This document shows, one piece after another, positions 46,111-58,740 of a stretch of DNA of 64,000 bases (within the stretch, counting starts at the first letter, position 1; every line of letters starts with the position of its first letter). The DNA is from Lepidonotus clava (taxonomy: Eukaryota > Annelida > Polychaeta > Phyllodocida > Polynoidae), in contig OW387140.1 in the NCBI GenBank assembly GCA_936440205.1, forward strand, positions 26,409,659 through 26,473,658, written 5' to 3'. The notes beneath the pieces are model-generated. The model made no database searches. It was not told the DNA's origin and worked only from the letters and a program-made list of their open reading frames with translations. A program made the position numbers and the translations under genes.

Positions 46111-47749
46111 CCACGCCAGCCTCACAGTTTTTCTATTTTTTCCTGTCTAAGTAATCGTTTCCATTTATAGATGGATATCATCATATGTATTTCTCATTTT
46201 CTTTCCGGCTCTCCGAAACAAACATATCATACAGCATAAATTCTGTCACATTTATTGCATAATACATACATTTAGGGCCTATGCCCGATATATTCTTCTC
46301 GCGTAATCAAAGCAGTGACAGGATAATGTAAGTAGGTAAATAGGAAACTATTTCTAAGTTTCCTGCCAAATAGCACCAATGAGGAAATGGCTATTTCCTC
46401 TATTGACAAGTAGAACGGATACACCCAGATGTCATCGCAAACATCGGATTTACCAGGGTTTATTTCCACATATATCTTAATAATGATGCAATCTTTTTAT
46501 TCAAGGATCATAAAATATAGAGATTCCAAACTTTGACACATGTTTCAAATGAAGGTCGTCATGGCCAATCTTGTTAGTGATAAATTTACCTCTCTTCCCT
46601 GACCCACATTGACCCTACCGACCCCTCCACCACTCTACAGAAAACGGGGTCCTACCCCACACCACCTCGTGGCGCCAGTGGGAGGCCTGCAGTCACCCCG
46701 GGCAACCCGCCTGTCATAATTTTATGCATAATTTTTGTAGTTATCAGCAACAGGCCCCGAGGGCGTTACGCACCCCGCTTCAGACCTCCTCTCCTCAGCC
46801 TGTCACCCTTTCCACTCACCCTCTAAAGTGTCACTGATCCTGCTGGGGGCAGAATAAACTTGCCATGGCCTCTATTTCAATGTGTTTTTTATGGTTAAAA
46901 ATGAAAAGTAATTTTTAACGGTTACTTAGGGTGTTCTTATTCTACTTGCAAAAAAGAAATTATTTATGGAAAAGATATAGCGTTTCTAGTTTTGGAAAAT
47001 CAAATTGATTTACCAATTGACTATAGGGAAACTTGACCAATCTGATAGGAATTTTATGTTTTATAATAATTATAATGAATGTCTTCTTTATACCCTCAGA
47101 TAATCACAGTACAATTACCTAGTTCGTCGAACTTCCTTCTCCATTGTACCTGTAATAAACATCATTGAATGAACCAGGAAACTTTGAAACTGCAAGCAGA
47201 TTATTCTGTAACAAAATTAATTTCTGAAGGTAAACGTTGCCACCGAGTAGGGGTAGATTGGCCTTGGGCAAGTCGAGTGTTGTATATCATAGAGGGCTGG
47301 TTGTCTTTTGACAAATGGTTTGTCAGAGCCTGAGGTCAGAGGGGAAGTCATCCATCCTGGTCTGGAGGAAGACTTTACTGGAGTAAACAGTCTCTGCAAA
47401 TGGCCCCCTCCTCCCCCACCCCTTACCCTTCACTCCCATCCTTACCCCAACTCCCATTCCACCCCATTTATCCATATATTTTCAGCTCTCCCTCCAAATG
47501 CCCTCTTTACACCTTAACTTACACTCCTTACCTACCCCACAACACCTTGGCGTGTATAATAGTATAGATTAGGCCCATCTGCACTTTTATGTACCAAAAA
47601 CAAGTGGTGGGAAATATCACACAGCACATCTGTTTATTTGAACCTATCAAATCTATCAAATCATTTTTTAGGAACACTTTATTTCCTTGCTGTCTTGTGA
47701 TTATTTTACAAAAAACAAAGTGTGTGTAAACGCAAAAGCGTGTAAAATG

Positions 47750-47755
<6 letters not shown>
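46111..47755. other. Non-coding with one candidate element
   Basis: 46580-46850 is a GC/AT mosaic holding CATAATTTTATGCATAAT flanked by GC-rich DNA, a typical look for a homeodomain/POU-bound element. The rest is AT-rich. Confidence 0.4.

Positions 47756-47800
<45 letters not shown>
47756..47800. repeat. (CA)n microsatellite
   Basis: About 22 uninterrupted CA units. The Thr/His or Cys/Val runs in translated frames are its shadow. Confidence 0.98.
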
Positions 47801-47803
<3 letters not shown>

Positions 47804-47874
47804 CCCACAATATATCATATATATACAATGCACTATATACATGTACAGCAGCAACACACATATGATTAGCCTAC

Positions 47875-47875
47875 G

Positions 47876-47915
<40 letters not shown>

Positions 47916-47920
47916 AATAT
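47875..47920. repeat. (TA)n microsatellite
   Basis: About 20 TA units with one interruption, 75 bp from the CA repeat. Able to form a cruciform. Confidence 0.95.
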
Positions 47921-48422
47921 TTGTACATTTGGGCTCCCGAACTACTCTTTAGAATGATTATCAAATATATCTAAAATGTTTCCCTTATTTCTTATATCCG
48001 ACGTTACAAGTGTCTGGTACACTATTGTCTTTCAAGGATTTCATGAATAGGCCCATTTCCCATTAAAAAAAAGCAGCCAGTTTTAGTGTTTCTGTTTTGC
48101 TGAATCAGAACCCCTGTCTATTATGGTATATATCATAATTATATAATTCAAGCCTCGAAGGAGCAGACTGTTGCCTCAATACTGCGATCATTGTTCACTG
48201 CCCGAACATATCATATACACGGTTACTTCTATAACCTTATGTATTCTTGAAAAATCAATGTAATAATCTGAAAACCAGGGACAACCCTGAAGTTTATTGC
48301 AAATAAAATCTTAAAAGAAATCTCTGCAAATTTTATGCCTGCTGTAAGAGATTTTCAAGCCCATAATTATTGTTATTGATACTAGGTAAAACTTGAGGAT
48401 GGAACCAGAAGGAAGAGCCTGT

Positions 48423-48424
<2 letters not shown>
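47921..48424. other. Non-coding left flank of the LINE
   Basis: AT-rich; nothing recognised. Directly borders the poly(A) tail of the LINE. Confidence 0.6.
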
Positions 48425-48456
<32 letters not shown>

Positions 48457-51400
48457 CGAAAATCCGATTCCTGTTAGTACAAGTTCTTCCATCAGATTGC
48501 TAAATACTACAATTCAAACATAACATCATATATAATAATCATACCTTTATACATACTAAGTAAGGCATTATCAGATCAATTTATGCCATCAAATATACAT
48601 ATACAAATTACACATAAAGTCCATCCAAGACCAATTTAGGTCACTTGGTATTTTAACCAATATATAATACTAGTTTTAGGGTTTATATAACCCATCATTT
48701 CAAGTACTATCAAAGACATAATTTTTTATGAGATTATTAAATCTCACACGTTCTGTAATACATTGAATACTTGCATGTAACATATTCCATTCATTTAAGC
48801 CCCTAACATACGGGCTTCTCTGTATTTTCGTATATCTGGTAAAACTCACTTTCATTTTTACCTTCGATGTACTTCTCAATCTTATATTATGTTTTGGCTG
48901 ATATATATTAACAGCCACTCGACTTTGTGAATACATGATTTTTAATAAACTCCTTTTACGTCTAACCTTAAGACTTTCTAATCTATACACCCTATAAAGT
49001 TCTGTTAGTGTTCTCCTATTATTTGAACACGTACTAAATTCAATCAGCCTTATTGCCCTTTCATGTAACCTCTCTATTTTATTAATTTTGTTCTTAGTGC
49101 CAGAATCAATTAAAAAATCCCCATAGTCAAAATGACTCATTATCATAGTCTTATATATTTGTAGAGCAACCCTTTCAGATATGAACCTCCTAATTTTGGC
49201 AAATATGCCCAATTTGCATCTGACCTTTTTTAGTACATGATCTATTTGAATGCTCATGTCAAGACGATCATCTAGGTGTACACCTAGATATTCATAAACA
49301 TTTACCTTATGCAATACATAATCATCAATAAAAATATCACATGAACTAGTGTTTGAGTTTTTCTTAAAACTAACAACCATATACTTTGTTTTGTCCTTGT
49401 TTATCGTCAACTTGTTTTTTGCACACCAATCTATTAGCACATTCAGTTTAACTTGCGCATCAACATTACTTTGAAATATTGTTTTACCAGAACCTATCAA
49501 TAAAGTATCATCAGCATACATTACACATGATTCATTGTCAAGTTTTACAAACAAGTCGTTAACATATATTATAAAAATAAGAGGCCCGAGAATAGATCCC
49601 TGAGCAGTACCATATGTTAAAGGAAAATGTGATGATTCACAACCATTAATACAAGTACATTGATATATATTTGTTACGTAATTTCTCATCAGAGTTAAGG
49701 AATCCTCATCAAATCCATACAGTCTTAATTTCCGCAGTAAAATATTTTGATCTATTGAATCAAATGCACGTGAAAAATCGATGAAAATACAAGTGCTATA
49801 ATTTTGAATATTCCAATTGTCAAATAGTTTTTTAAGTAACTCAAAAATAGCCATAGAAGTGCTTTTACCTGCCCTAAAACCAAATTGCCGCTCACTTAAT
49901 AGTGAGTTATTTTCAAAATACAACAAAATTTGTTGATGCATAACTCTTTCCAAAATTTTTCCCGGCAAGCAGATTTGAGTGACCGGACGCCAATCTTTAG
50001 CATTTTTACTAATATTTTTTGTCTTTGGAATTGGGCTCACATAGCCTATACACCATTTTTTGGGGAAATATCCTAGAGTGATACATTTATTATACATAAA
50101 CGTAATCGCAGGTATACATGCCAAAAACGCATCCTTTATTACCCTAGAACTTATATCCCCACAAGCAGCTGATTTTGTTATTACTATATCTTTTACCAGT
50201 TTACGAATCTGGTCTTCCGTGACATTTTCAAAAGTAAAGACAGTAGACACACCGTATTCATTGTCAGCACTATCCCAGTTATCAGTAAATTTTTTGGACA
50301 AATTCGGTCCTGCATTAACATAATATTCGTTCATAAACTCCGATAATGCCATATTTTTTAGGATAACACCATCCTGTACAATCTCAGTTAACTTCGAACC
50401 CTTTGACATTTTACCTAACCCTGTAATACTGTTGATTTCCCTCCAAAATTTCCGTGGATTACCATCACAAGACTCTAATTTATCCTTGATATATTCCTCC
50501 TTAGCACTATTCATTAATTTTTTAACCATATTTTTCCTAATTTTATAAGCCTCCCAGTCTTGCATACTTCCAGTCGATACTGCCTCTTTATATAATAAAT
50601 CCTTGTGATATATTTCCTCTAATATTTCCCGACTAAACCACGCCGGACAATCTTCTCGGACTCGTATCTTCACTATCGGACAGTGAAAATTTGCACAACT
50701 TGTTATTATATACAATAATACATCCCATAATTCATCAGGGGACAAATCATTCGTCCAAAAATCATTCCAATACTCACTATCAACAATCGATTTTTGGAAC
50801 AGTTCACAATCATAATATCTATAACTCCTCCCATCAATATATGTGTAGGTCTTGTGTATTCTTGGCTGCTTTTTAATTAAGAAAATTGGGGAATGGTCAC
50901 TTGTTCCTAGGTCTAGCCTCCCATGACTAGTAATATTCTCCATATTCGTAAAGATGAGATCAATTCTACTTTTGGAGGCCGGAGTAATTCTAGTATTTAC
51001 GGTTATTATTTGCGTTAAGAAATATTCTCTTTCAAAATCCTTTAAATACTCAAAAAAATTTGTATGACGTTTATTATAATCTATATTAAAATCCCCACAA
51101 ATAACAATTTCGTATTTTAATCTGTTTTTAAGATTATCTAAAGAGATACTCAATTCCCCTAGTCCCTCTTGTACATTACCACTGGGTGGCCTATATATGC
51201 AACAAATATATTTCCTTTTGATATTTTCTATTTCTATTGCTAACCATAATTGCTCGAGCTCCGGACTTATCCTACTTTGCTCAATTAATATACTACTCCC
51301 TATAGCATACTTGTCCCTAACATATATACAAATACCACCGCCTCTTTCATTCATCACGTTATTACACCTATCAATTCTAAAAAGCGAAAAACCAGGGATA

Positions 51401-51585
51401 TTTATCATGGTATCAGTGAAATTTAAGTTAAGCCATGTTTCACAAAGGCATATCACATCGTAGTTACATAAACTATGCTTTACCTCTTCAAAATGTTTCC
51501 AGAGGCTTTTTGTAAGAAAAGCATAAATATTGTTAAGTAAATAACAAAAAAGGCGGCACTGTTTCAAAAAGGCCTTGTACAAGTC
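48425..51585 (-). mobile_element. LINE (APE-type non-LTR retrotransposon), nearly whole, probably 5'-truncated
   Basis: A 3.16-kb element on the minus strand ending in a 32-nt poly(A) tail (T-run at 48425-48456). It carries an uninterrupted endonuclease-reverse transcriptase frame. Composition changes sharply near 51585, from AT-rich element to GC-rich host DNA. Words similar to the left flank (GCCTGTA) and the right edge (GCCTTGTA) could be remains of a target-site duplication, but that is weak. No first ORF or 5' untranslated part is visible, so the 5' end seems missing. The open frame points to a young insertion. It belongs to the Jockey/CR1/L2-like assemblage; clade not resolved. Confidence 0.9.
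48700..51585 (-). CDS. LINE ORF2-like protein: APE endonuclease plus reverse transcriptase
   Basis: The open frame runs to 51765, but its first 60 codons are GC-rich host sequence, so about 960 residues belong to the element. The numbers here count from 51765. Endonuclease: CETWL (about 108-112), GGGICIYVRDK, YRPP, CGDFNIDY (about 222), SRIDLIFTN, TSDHSP (about 286). Reverse transcriptase: WRPVTQICLPGKILERVM, RQFGFRAGKST, FIDFSRAFDSID (about 658), AQGSILGPLIFIIYVNDL, YADDTLL (about 749). The C-terminal part has SPYVRGLNEWN, typical of LINE ends. The endonuclease's usual first motif (an Asn before RSL) is not seen; instead it reads FLTKSLWKHFEEVK, so the extreme N-terminus is missing or divergent. 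Function: target-primed reverse transcription of its own RNA. Confidence 0.92.
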   Translation of the reverse strand, partial: DLYKAFLKQCRLFCYLLNNIYAFLTKSLWKHFEEVKHSLCNYDVICLCETWLNLNFTDTMINIPGFSLFRIDRCNNVMNERGGGICIYVRDKYAIGSSILIEQSRISPELEQLWLAIEIENIKRKYICCIYRPPSGNVQEGLGELSISLDNLKNRLKYEIVICGDFNIDYNKRHTNFFEYLKDFEREYFLTQIITVNTRITPASKSRIDLIFTNMENITSHGRLDLGTSDHSPIFLIKKQPRIHKTYTYIDGRSYRYYDCELFQKSIVDSEYWNDFWTNDLSPDELWDVLLYIITSCANFHCPIVKIRVREDCPAWFSREILEEIYHKDLLYKEAVSTGSMQDWEAYKIRKNMVKKLMNSAKEEYIKDKLESCDGNPRKFWREINSITGLGKMSKGSKLTEIVQDGVILKNMALSEFMNEYYVNAGPNLSKKFTDNWDSADNEYGVSTVFTFENVTEDQIRKLVKDIVITKSAACGDISSRVIKDAFLACIPAITFMYNKCITLGYFPKKWCIGYVSPIPKTKNISKNAKDWRPVTQICLPGKILERVMHQQILLYFENNSLLSERQFGFRAGKSTSMAIFELLKKLFDNWNIQNYSTCIFIDFSRAFDSIDQNILLRKLRLYGFDEDSLTLMRNYVTNIYQCTCINGCESSHFPLTYGTAQGSILGPLIFIIYVNDLFVKLDNESCVMYADDTLLIGSGKTIFQSNVDAQVKLNVLIDWCAKNKLTINKDKTKYMVVSFKKNSNTSSCDIFIDDYVLHKVNVYEYLGVHLDDRLDMSIQIDHVLKKVRCKLGIFAKIRRFISERVALQIYKTMIMSHFDYGDFLIDSGTKNKINKIERLHERAIRLIEFSTCSNNRRTLTELYRVYRLESLKVRRKRSLLKIMYSQSRVAVNIYQPKHNIRLRSTSKVKMKVSFTRYTKIQRSPYVRGLNEWNMLHASIQCITERVRFNNLIKNYVFDST

Positions 51586-52570
51586 ATGTCGGGACAACGA
51601 CCTCCTCGCCGAGCGGGCCCAGTCTCCAGGCCGGGCCCACCTGTGTACGGGGGGCGGGGAGCCCACAGCCTCGTCTACCTGATGTTCGCACACAGACCTT
51701 ACAAGACCCCGCCGACCCGCTCCGTATCCATCACCCTGGAGGCGACGACCCTGCGGGCTCCACACGGGAGGAATGGGGCCATAGGGCGCCCCTCCTGCAG
51801 CCTCTACCCCCCGGGTTATAGCATGTAGACCGGCTCTGACTCCATGTGGTCGCCACTTGCAGCGGATCCGATTGCCGCCCGTCAGGCCAAATTAGCTGCA
51901 ATTGATGGCGATCCCAAATTGAATTAGTGTAGTTTTCCTGACCCCGGTCTACCATCTGAGGGGCGCCGCCGCCGACTGCCGCGCCCCTGTCGGCCGCCGC
52001 TGACGCCACGCTGATTAACATTAAAACAAATTTGGCTGATAGAGATTGGAAGCAGGCGGCTGGGGCGGCCATAACGTCGCCCCGACTGCTGTCACCCTGC
52101 TCCAACCGTCGGCAGGGCCTCTGGGGTATGCCAGGGGCGGGCTGCTAGGGGTATCCATGACGGCTCCTTCCTCCAGGGGGGCGCCCTGGAGGTGAGGGTT
52201 GGGGTAGGGACACGACAGACTTATGTAATACAGATCGGCTGCTCCAGCCGCTCTGCCACTCAGCGCGCGGTTCAAAGTCGTCTGCTGCACCTTACCTGCT
52301 GCTTTGATTTGGCCCAATCGCCGAGTAAAGTTTGGCGCCATTTTCTGCTGACGTTTATGTTGGATCTGTTGTAACGGAGTATCCTGTGGGATTAAAGAAC
52401 TATTAAACTCGATGTGTTGTATGATCAGCACCAGCTGTGTGTGTTGCAGCCAATCTGTTTGAAAGGAAATATGTAAAACGAGAGCCCTGAGTCTATGAAC
52501 CAAAACCTGACAGGATAAAAATAAAGCCATTACCGGCCTCCGTCAGTATAAGACCAACTTAGTCGCTTAT
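51586..52570. promoter_or_regulatory. GC-rich island beside the LINE, candidate regulatory
   Basis: High-GC DNA with AAATTAGCTGCAATTGATGG and CCAAATTGAATTAG at 51885-51925, typical homeodomain-type words inside CpG-rich surroundings. Opposing open frames (up to 169 codons) overlap and show no domain. The LINE landed at its left edge. Confidence 0.35.
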
Positions 52571-55500
52571 TACATGACAACGGAGAGGAATATTCAACGA
52601 AAGGGAAAGGGATACACTTTTGTAAGTCGATTTGTACTTAGAAAGGTTTCCTATAAAATATATTATGCTGTAGGCCTATACTCGGAGTGATAATCAAATA
52701 TGACATCCTCAATTAATGATGTAAAGATACGAGTCCTCTTTCCTGTTACAGTACTCTGACTCTGACTGACATATCCTGCTATGGACGATGAATAAGCTCA
52801 TTTATAAACTTAGCGAACATTACCATGTTAATATTACATGGACATAATCAAGGTATATCTTTACGTTTGAAGGAAACTAAATTATTTTTTAATGTTTGTA
52901 TTGTATGTATAAAGCAATAAATTCACATAGAGGTCTTTGATCTTCATTTGTGATATTTCCTTTTGACTATTGGATGAAATAATTCTGGTAACAAGCAAGC
53001 ATTCTTAATTTAGGTTGTATGAAATATAGTATGTATAGTTTACAAGGGCCCGGGACAAGGGCACGATACATATCATTCTTATAGGCATCTTAATTTAGGA
53101 AATTAAAAAAGATCTAGAGCTGTGATAACGTTACCTTTATCAATATGGTATAACGTTACCTTTATCAATATGGTGGTGACCAAACCCTGGTTAAGTGATT
53201 AAGATGCATATTATCAAAAAAAAACAATAATTAATTTTATTGTGTGCTCTCGATGTCACAATGTTGTCTTTGATAATGTTGCATGTAAACCTAATCAATA
53301 AATGTGGTAAAGTTGAAATAGATGATAAGATTAATTTTGTTCAGTTTTCTAATGTTCAATGACACATTGATTGTTCACTTGCAAATAGAAATGTAAGGAC
53401 AAAAATGTCTGTATACATAAAAAACTAATGCACGTTTTGATAATCACTATTGATAAGGGACTCGCCATAAAAACATTGACAAGACTCGGGGACTAGTAAT
53501 AGTATTGGACAGTTTCGCCAAACGTTAGATCCCAGTGGTTGATCCCTGGTGGAGAGTGGTGGCCGAGGGCTATGTACACACTATGTGATAAAGGTAGTAC
53601 TCTGAGAAGGACGTGGTCATCATAACATCCATGATAACAGGGTCCCCTTATCTGTGAGGGCCGTGTCTATGTGACAATACCATGTGGACCCAGAGGTGGC
53701 CGCTGACTTAAGCCCTTTACTTGTCGCACCTGGTCTTATTGTTTGTCATTTCAGAGTGTAATTTGTTCTGAACTTTCTTTATGACCTTCTGGTTTTATAA
53801 TCTACCAGGTGCTCTGATTTATTATTATTAATTCTCTGATAGAAATCTCCCAAATATTATATACTTCAGACAAAATGAAATATAAATATATGAGAGGTAA
53901 AACTGTGATCCTATCCTATTTCAATGCCCTCCTTTATGCTATAGTTGGCTATAGGCCCTATAGGCTAGAGTAGTGATGTATTGTTTAACCATGATGGTCA
54001 GGTTTGTGACGAGTACCTGGGTATCTGACAAGGGGACAGGTAAGCCCCGTGTCACCAGCTCTCCTTATCTCTGCTATCTGAAGCACCTCCATCAGGCCTG
54101 TCATGTCTGACACCTCTTACAACAACAGGGACTACGACCTGGGATCTGGTTAGGCTGAGTACCACGAACCACAGGCCATATGACGTTATGTATTAATATA
54201 TATAATAGGTTTTTGTGCGATAATTGATAAATTATAATACATTGGCAAGTAGGTCATTTCTGTCTATTCATTACCAAATTACTAAGTTGATCAAAGAAGA
54301 CAATAGTTTAGTTAAACAAGATTCATGGTTTCTTTGTTTAAGCTTATTGAAATGTATTTTCTATTTGGAATTTCATACCAAATCAAATTACTCTCACTTA
54401 TCAGATACTGTAAAATGCAAGTAGCAAAACCATTCCTTCGTTGACCTTGAAATGAATAAACAAAGATTAGGGATTGATTACCTCGCTCCTCTAATGAGGG
54501 AACTTTGAAAAATCTGCATGCTTGCTAGTATTCATATTTTTCATATTTTGTATATGCATAATTATGTCCATACACATACAATTTTCAAAAGCACAAATAA
54601 TATCATTCCTACGTTTTCCAGCAACTATGATTAGAACTCACATTTTGTGTACACGGAAAGCATTATATCAATGAATAGGAAAATCACATTATATAAGTAT
54701 ACATATTATCTATATCAGAATGTAAAAATATATATATCTGTCATCAGTCTATTATCAGAAAGTTTTGGTTGTGCTGTCACTAAGGTGTTTGGGCTACTAG
54801 GCCACCCAGAGTGAGGGTCCTATCTTGTTCCAAATGCGGGTCTGAGATAAACACAGGTAATCCCCCACACCTGCCCCTCCAGCAGGGGCGGATTAGGCCC
54901 AGGCCCACCTCCTGGGTCGGCAGATTACCAAACGATAACTGTTCGCCGGCAGGATGGTCCAGGATAACACGAAAAGGTCGTGTTATTGCTTATTAATGAA
55001 TGACTACTGTAAGCTTGCAAGTGGGGGTCGGCAATTGGAATTATCGATCTATATTTCAGCTATAACAGCAGATCATTTTACAAACATTTCAATATGTGTG
55101 TCGTAATCGTGCAAAGAGTAGCATATACTCTAATAGAGTTTGTGTCCTTTGAATTTGTTTCAAGTTTGGTATGCTGAAATTGAAAGTGTTCATATAATGG
55201 ACAGTGTTGATCATTGCATGATGTATTTTGTTGTTGTATCATCGTTGTAATCCTTCTGTTGGAGTTCACCTTTAACAATTCTTATTCTGACTGACTCACT
55301 TGACATGCTGTATTATTACTATTTTTGATCAAGTATTTTCATTGGCGCAGCGTATAAAACTACAATGATGAAAATTGATACTCCGCCTCTGTGATAACAC
55401 ATCAAACCTTATTAACAATACAATACGTACGGATTTGTATAGACCATTCTGCAAAAATGTATATCTTATTCGGAAAATCTCTTCTGGTAGAACACTCGTC

Positions 55501-56840
55501 TTTCTATTTGAAAATCAATAATAGATACCCACTAATATGACAATCACATGATATTGTAACAAGTCCCATATAGTGAACTCCAATCAGCATGTCTCTTCCA
55601 TGGTACGTGATGTTCATTCAGATAATCCTTTCCTCCAGTACTAATCCCCTCCCCTCCCCCAGCCTGAGGTGGTTAATCCGGCAGGTAGGGTGAGAAGATG
55701 AGGGCCTACAGGTGTGTTAACGGGGGATGTTCACACCTGTACAGGTAGGTGATCCAGGTGAGGCGCAGGCCCCATGTTCCCACCCTGTCACACACCTTGT
55801 CTACATCCCTAATGAGGACTGATTATAGAGATTAGCCCAGAGTAAGGATTAACTACATAGATAACTACTTACCAACGGGCATATATGTTTATTTTATAGT
55901 TGATAATGTTCATAACAAAATTATGTAAAAATGATTGTTTATCAATCTTCCCAACTAATTACTCGTTGCAACGTTGATTTCAATATCTACCATTAAAGGT
56001 ATACGATTAACTATTTTATAGATAATAATTATACTAATGTTAGAACATAAAAAAAACGAGCTGATTGAGGGTCACATGTACATGTACATCATTTTGTTTA
56101 GAACATGGATTCCATTTGGATATTCATCATAGACCACATCAGACCACGCGACATTAATTTTTACTATATTTGATTACTTGCGGTTAACCGTAGGCCTATA
56201 TCGATTTTTGTTATTGGAAAATAATTGTATGTTGTGACAATGAACATTGTTTTGCTTCGTCCATCGTCCGCCCGCGTATTCACAAAACCAAGCATACAGC
56301 TGTTACGTAGGGACCACCCACGACATTATTCACTTTACTTCTCCATCTATAACCTTTCACTGATTCATCTTAATGCTACCCCAATTTCCATTCTGAATTG
56401 TTTACATCCGTAACTTGCTTTTATACTGTATTTGCAAGTCATAATTAATCATAGATTAATAATCAAATTAATTGACAGTTCACACGAATATGTTAGGTTT
56501 ACGTTTGTCGTAGTAATTACCTTGATGAAAATAGAAACTGGAATTTGAGTACATGTATCAATAAAAGCATCTCTAAGTGCTATATGCTTCGCTAAGTAGG
56601 CATTGAAACTATAGATGCTTTGCAAATAAATTCATATCCCAAAGAAAGAGGTCGACGCCATATTGGTGATTCAGTTTACGTGTGGGGAAACGTGGTTTTA
56701 GAAGCATATTCATTGTATTTTGATTGTTGGTTAAGATATAAACAATGATAACGCATATATGATTAAACAATAATTATGTGCATATAATAGTTTCTGTTTA
56801 GTCAAAATGGCAAAATGAATACAGTTCAAAACTATGGGAT
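52571..56840. other. Non-coding, mainly AT-rich
   Basis: Contains a 25-bp exact tandem duplication (53125-53174), a GC patch at 53540-53730 and a TTAATCCGG-bearing patch at 55640-55800. No gene recognised. Confidence 0.5.
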
Positions 56841-57960
56841 CATGTTGATTACATGTTGTTCGCCAATGACGTTGTACCGAAGCCCTGTCTGCACAAGGGC
56901 TATTGACAGAAGTAGTGCAGCATTTTGCCCGCCTAATGTTAGAGAATTGGGCGCCAACTCCGGCCCTAAGCAGTGTTCAGTGATCCAAACCTCCTCATCT
57001 ATCACCCCCAGAGCGGGCCACAAGATCCAGCTGTCAATCACCTCATGATTGATGTCTCCAGGGGACAGGTTAGGCCACGCCCACCTCGCAGACAATGTGT
57101 CCTTATCAGCATGGCGATCAAATAACCAGCCTCTCAGCCGTCCCCTCCATGTCAGTGCACAGATAGTAACATGATTGTGGCCGGAGGTCCTATCAGTTTA
57201 TCAGGGCAAGGTGGCAATGTGGGCGGGGTTAGGTCGACCACCCAGGTACTCCAGGGTCCTATTGGTCATGTCTGAGGTGATAGGTAGTGCTGGGGCTTAT
57301 AGGGATGTCACTGATAACATCATATCATGATATGTAGGACTCAGATATGTATGGCTTATAGGGCGTGTTATAGAGGCTATATGATATGTATGTCACTTTG
57401 AGCTGGGAATGTGTGTTTATAGTGTAAAAAGTAAGTGGGATGGGATTATACGTGTGGACGGGTGCGCAGAGACTGGGGGTCTATCTAGCAGGCTGTCACC
57501 AAAAGGTCTATGATAATACAGTATCCTCTATCACACCTATAGATAGGGGTCTGAGATAGACCATGTAGAATAGACCTGTTTGTACATCTCGCCATGCACT
57601 AGTACGGAAGTTAGAGATAGTATTATTAGGACGTCTGTGTAATCAAACAGAATAGTGCCAGTCATATCTTCAATCGCCGTGTGACCATACAATTATATAG
57701 GCTAGAGGACATTTATTACTATGAGATATCAATACCAAACGTCAATAATTGTCTTATTTATAAATGCTATTTCTATGTGGCGTATAAACTAGGCCTACCT
57801 CATCGCTAAGGTTATCATGTACATTATCTTTTATGAGTCGACATTTAGAATGCATTGAAATGTATACATATAAAACAGCCAAGGTGCATTTATAAGCAAT
57901 TTTGGCAGCAATATCTTCACACTGTTCTCCTTACAAATACTTTCAAATACTCACACGCCA
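56841..57960. other. Non-coding with a moderately GC-rich island
   Basis: 56920-57270 is GC-richer, with TTAGAGAATTGGGCGCC, GTCAATCACCTCATGATTGA and CTCCAGGGTCC words. Downstream DNA is AT-rich. No gene recognised. Confidence 0.45.
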
Positions 57961-58240
57961 CATTACATTGATTTTCTCCTGCTCACCCCCCCCCCCCCCC
58001 TCATCCAACGTGCTGCTACCGGTCCTGACCGTGGAGGACATAACAGACAACGGGAGGGATTAGCGTCATCCCCCACTGCCGGATAATCCCCGCCGACATC
58101 CGGCTTAATCCGTCCTCCTCACACTCTGCTTCTCCCGGCGTCGGGATCCCGGTCACCCACCCAGTACACACCGCCCTCACATTGTGAAGTAACTTGGTTA
58201 TTTTCAGTGGGTGGAGAAATAAGCACCGGGAGACCTAATT
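57961..58240. promoter_or_regulatory. Island with three K50 homeodomain sites
   Basis: GGATTA at 58057-58062 and TAATCC at 58084-58089 and 58106-58111, three sites in 55 bp in a CpG-rich block that follows a C-run (57987-58000). Otx/Pitx/Gsc-type proteins recognise this word. Function inferred from site density. Confidence 0.4.
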
Positions 58241-58549
58241 CTGAAAAACGCAAGTAATAATGATTATAGACATAATGTGTGGATGTACATGTTTACATCT
58301 TCACAACAAAACAGCTGCATAAAAAAGTATGATTCAGTTTTCATATCACTGTATTAATAATTATTGTAAGGATCTGACACCAATGGATTAATTTTTCTAT
58401 GCAGTATCACACAAACCTGAGACCATGAAATAATTTACAACTAACCAAACTCAAGACATTTTCAGATTATTCAGGAGTTTTCTTCGACAGCGAGATTCAT
58501 CGTTGTAGATTAATTCATGAATACCATTCCAATTCAAAACAGATTTCCG

Positions 58550-58740
58550 TACCTACTTAAAGCGATCGAATGGGATTAACGTCCTGACGACTTGATAATC
58601 TGCCGCATACAGCGCTCAGCTTCCTGCTCGAGGGAGACTGGAGGCCCTTCAAACCAGTGCCGTGCGGACCTGACGTTGGGGGCTCGACGTCTCGATATAA
58701 TAGCGCCGCGCACGATGATGTCAGTGCACTGTGGAAATAA
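58550..58740. other. Unexplained CpG-rich segment
   Basis: An abrupt CpG-rich island in AT-rich DNA, with CTGACGTTGGGGGCTCGACG and CCGCGCACGATGATGTC. It might be an old repeat or a regulatory element; neither can be shown. Confidence 0.3.

Noticed and set aside
52021-52530. 169-codon minus-strand frame
   Set aside because: No domain, overlaps opposing frames, in a GC-rich island where long chance frames are expected.
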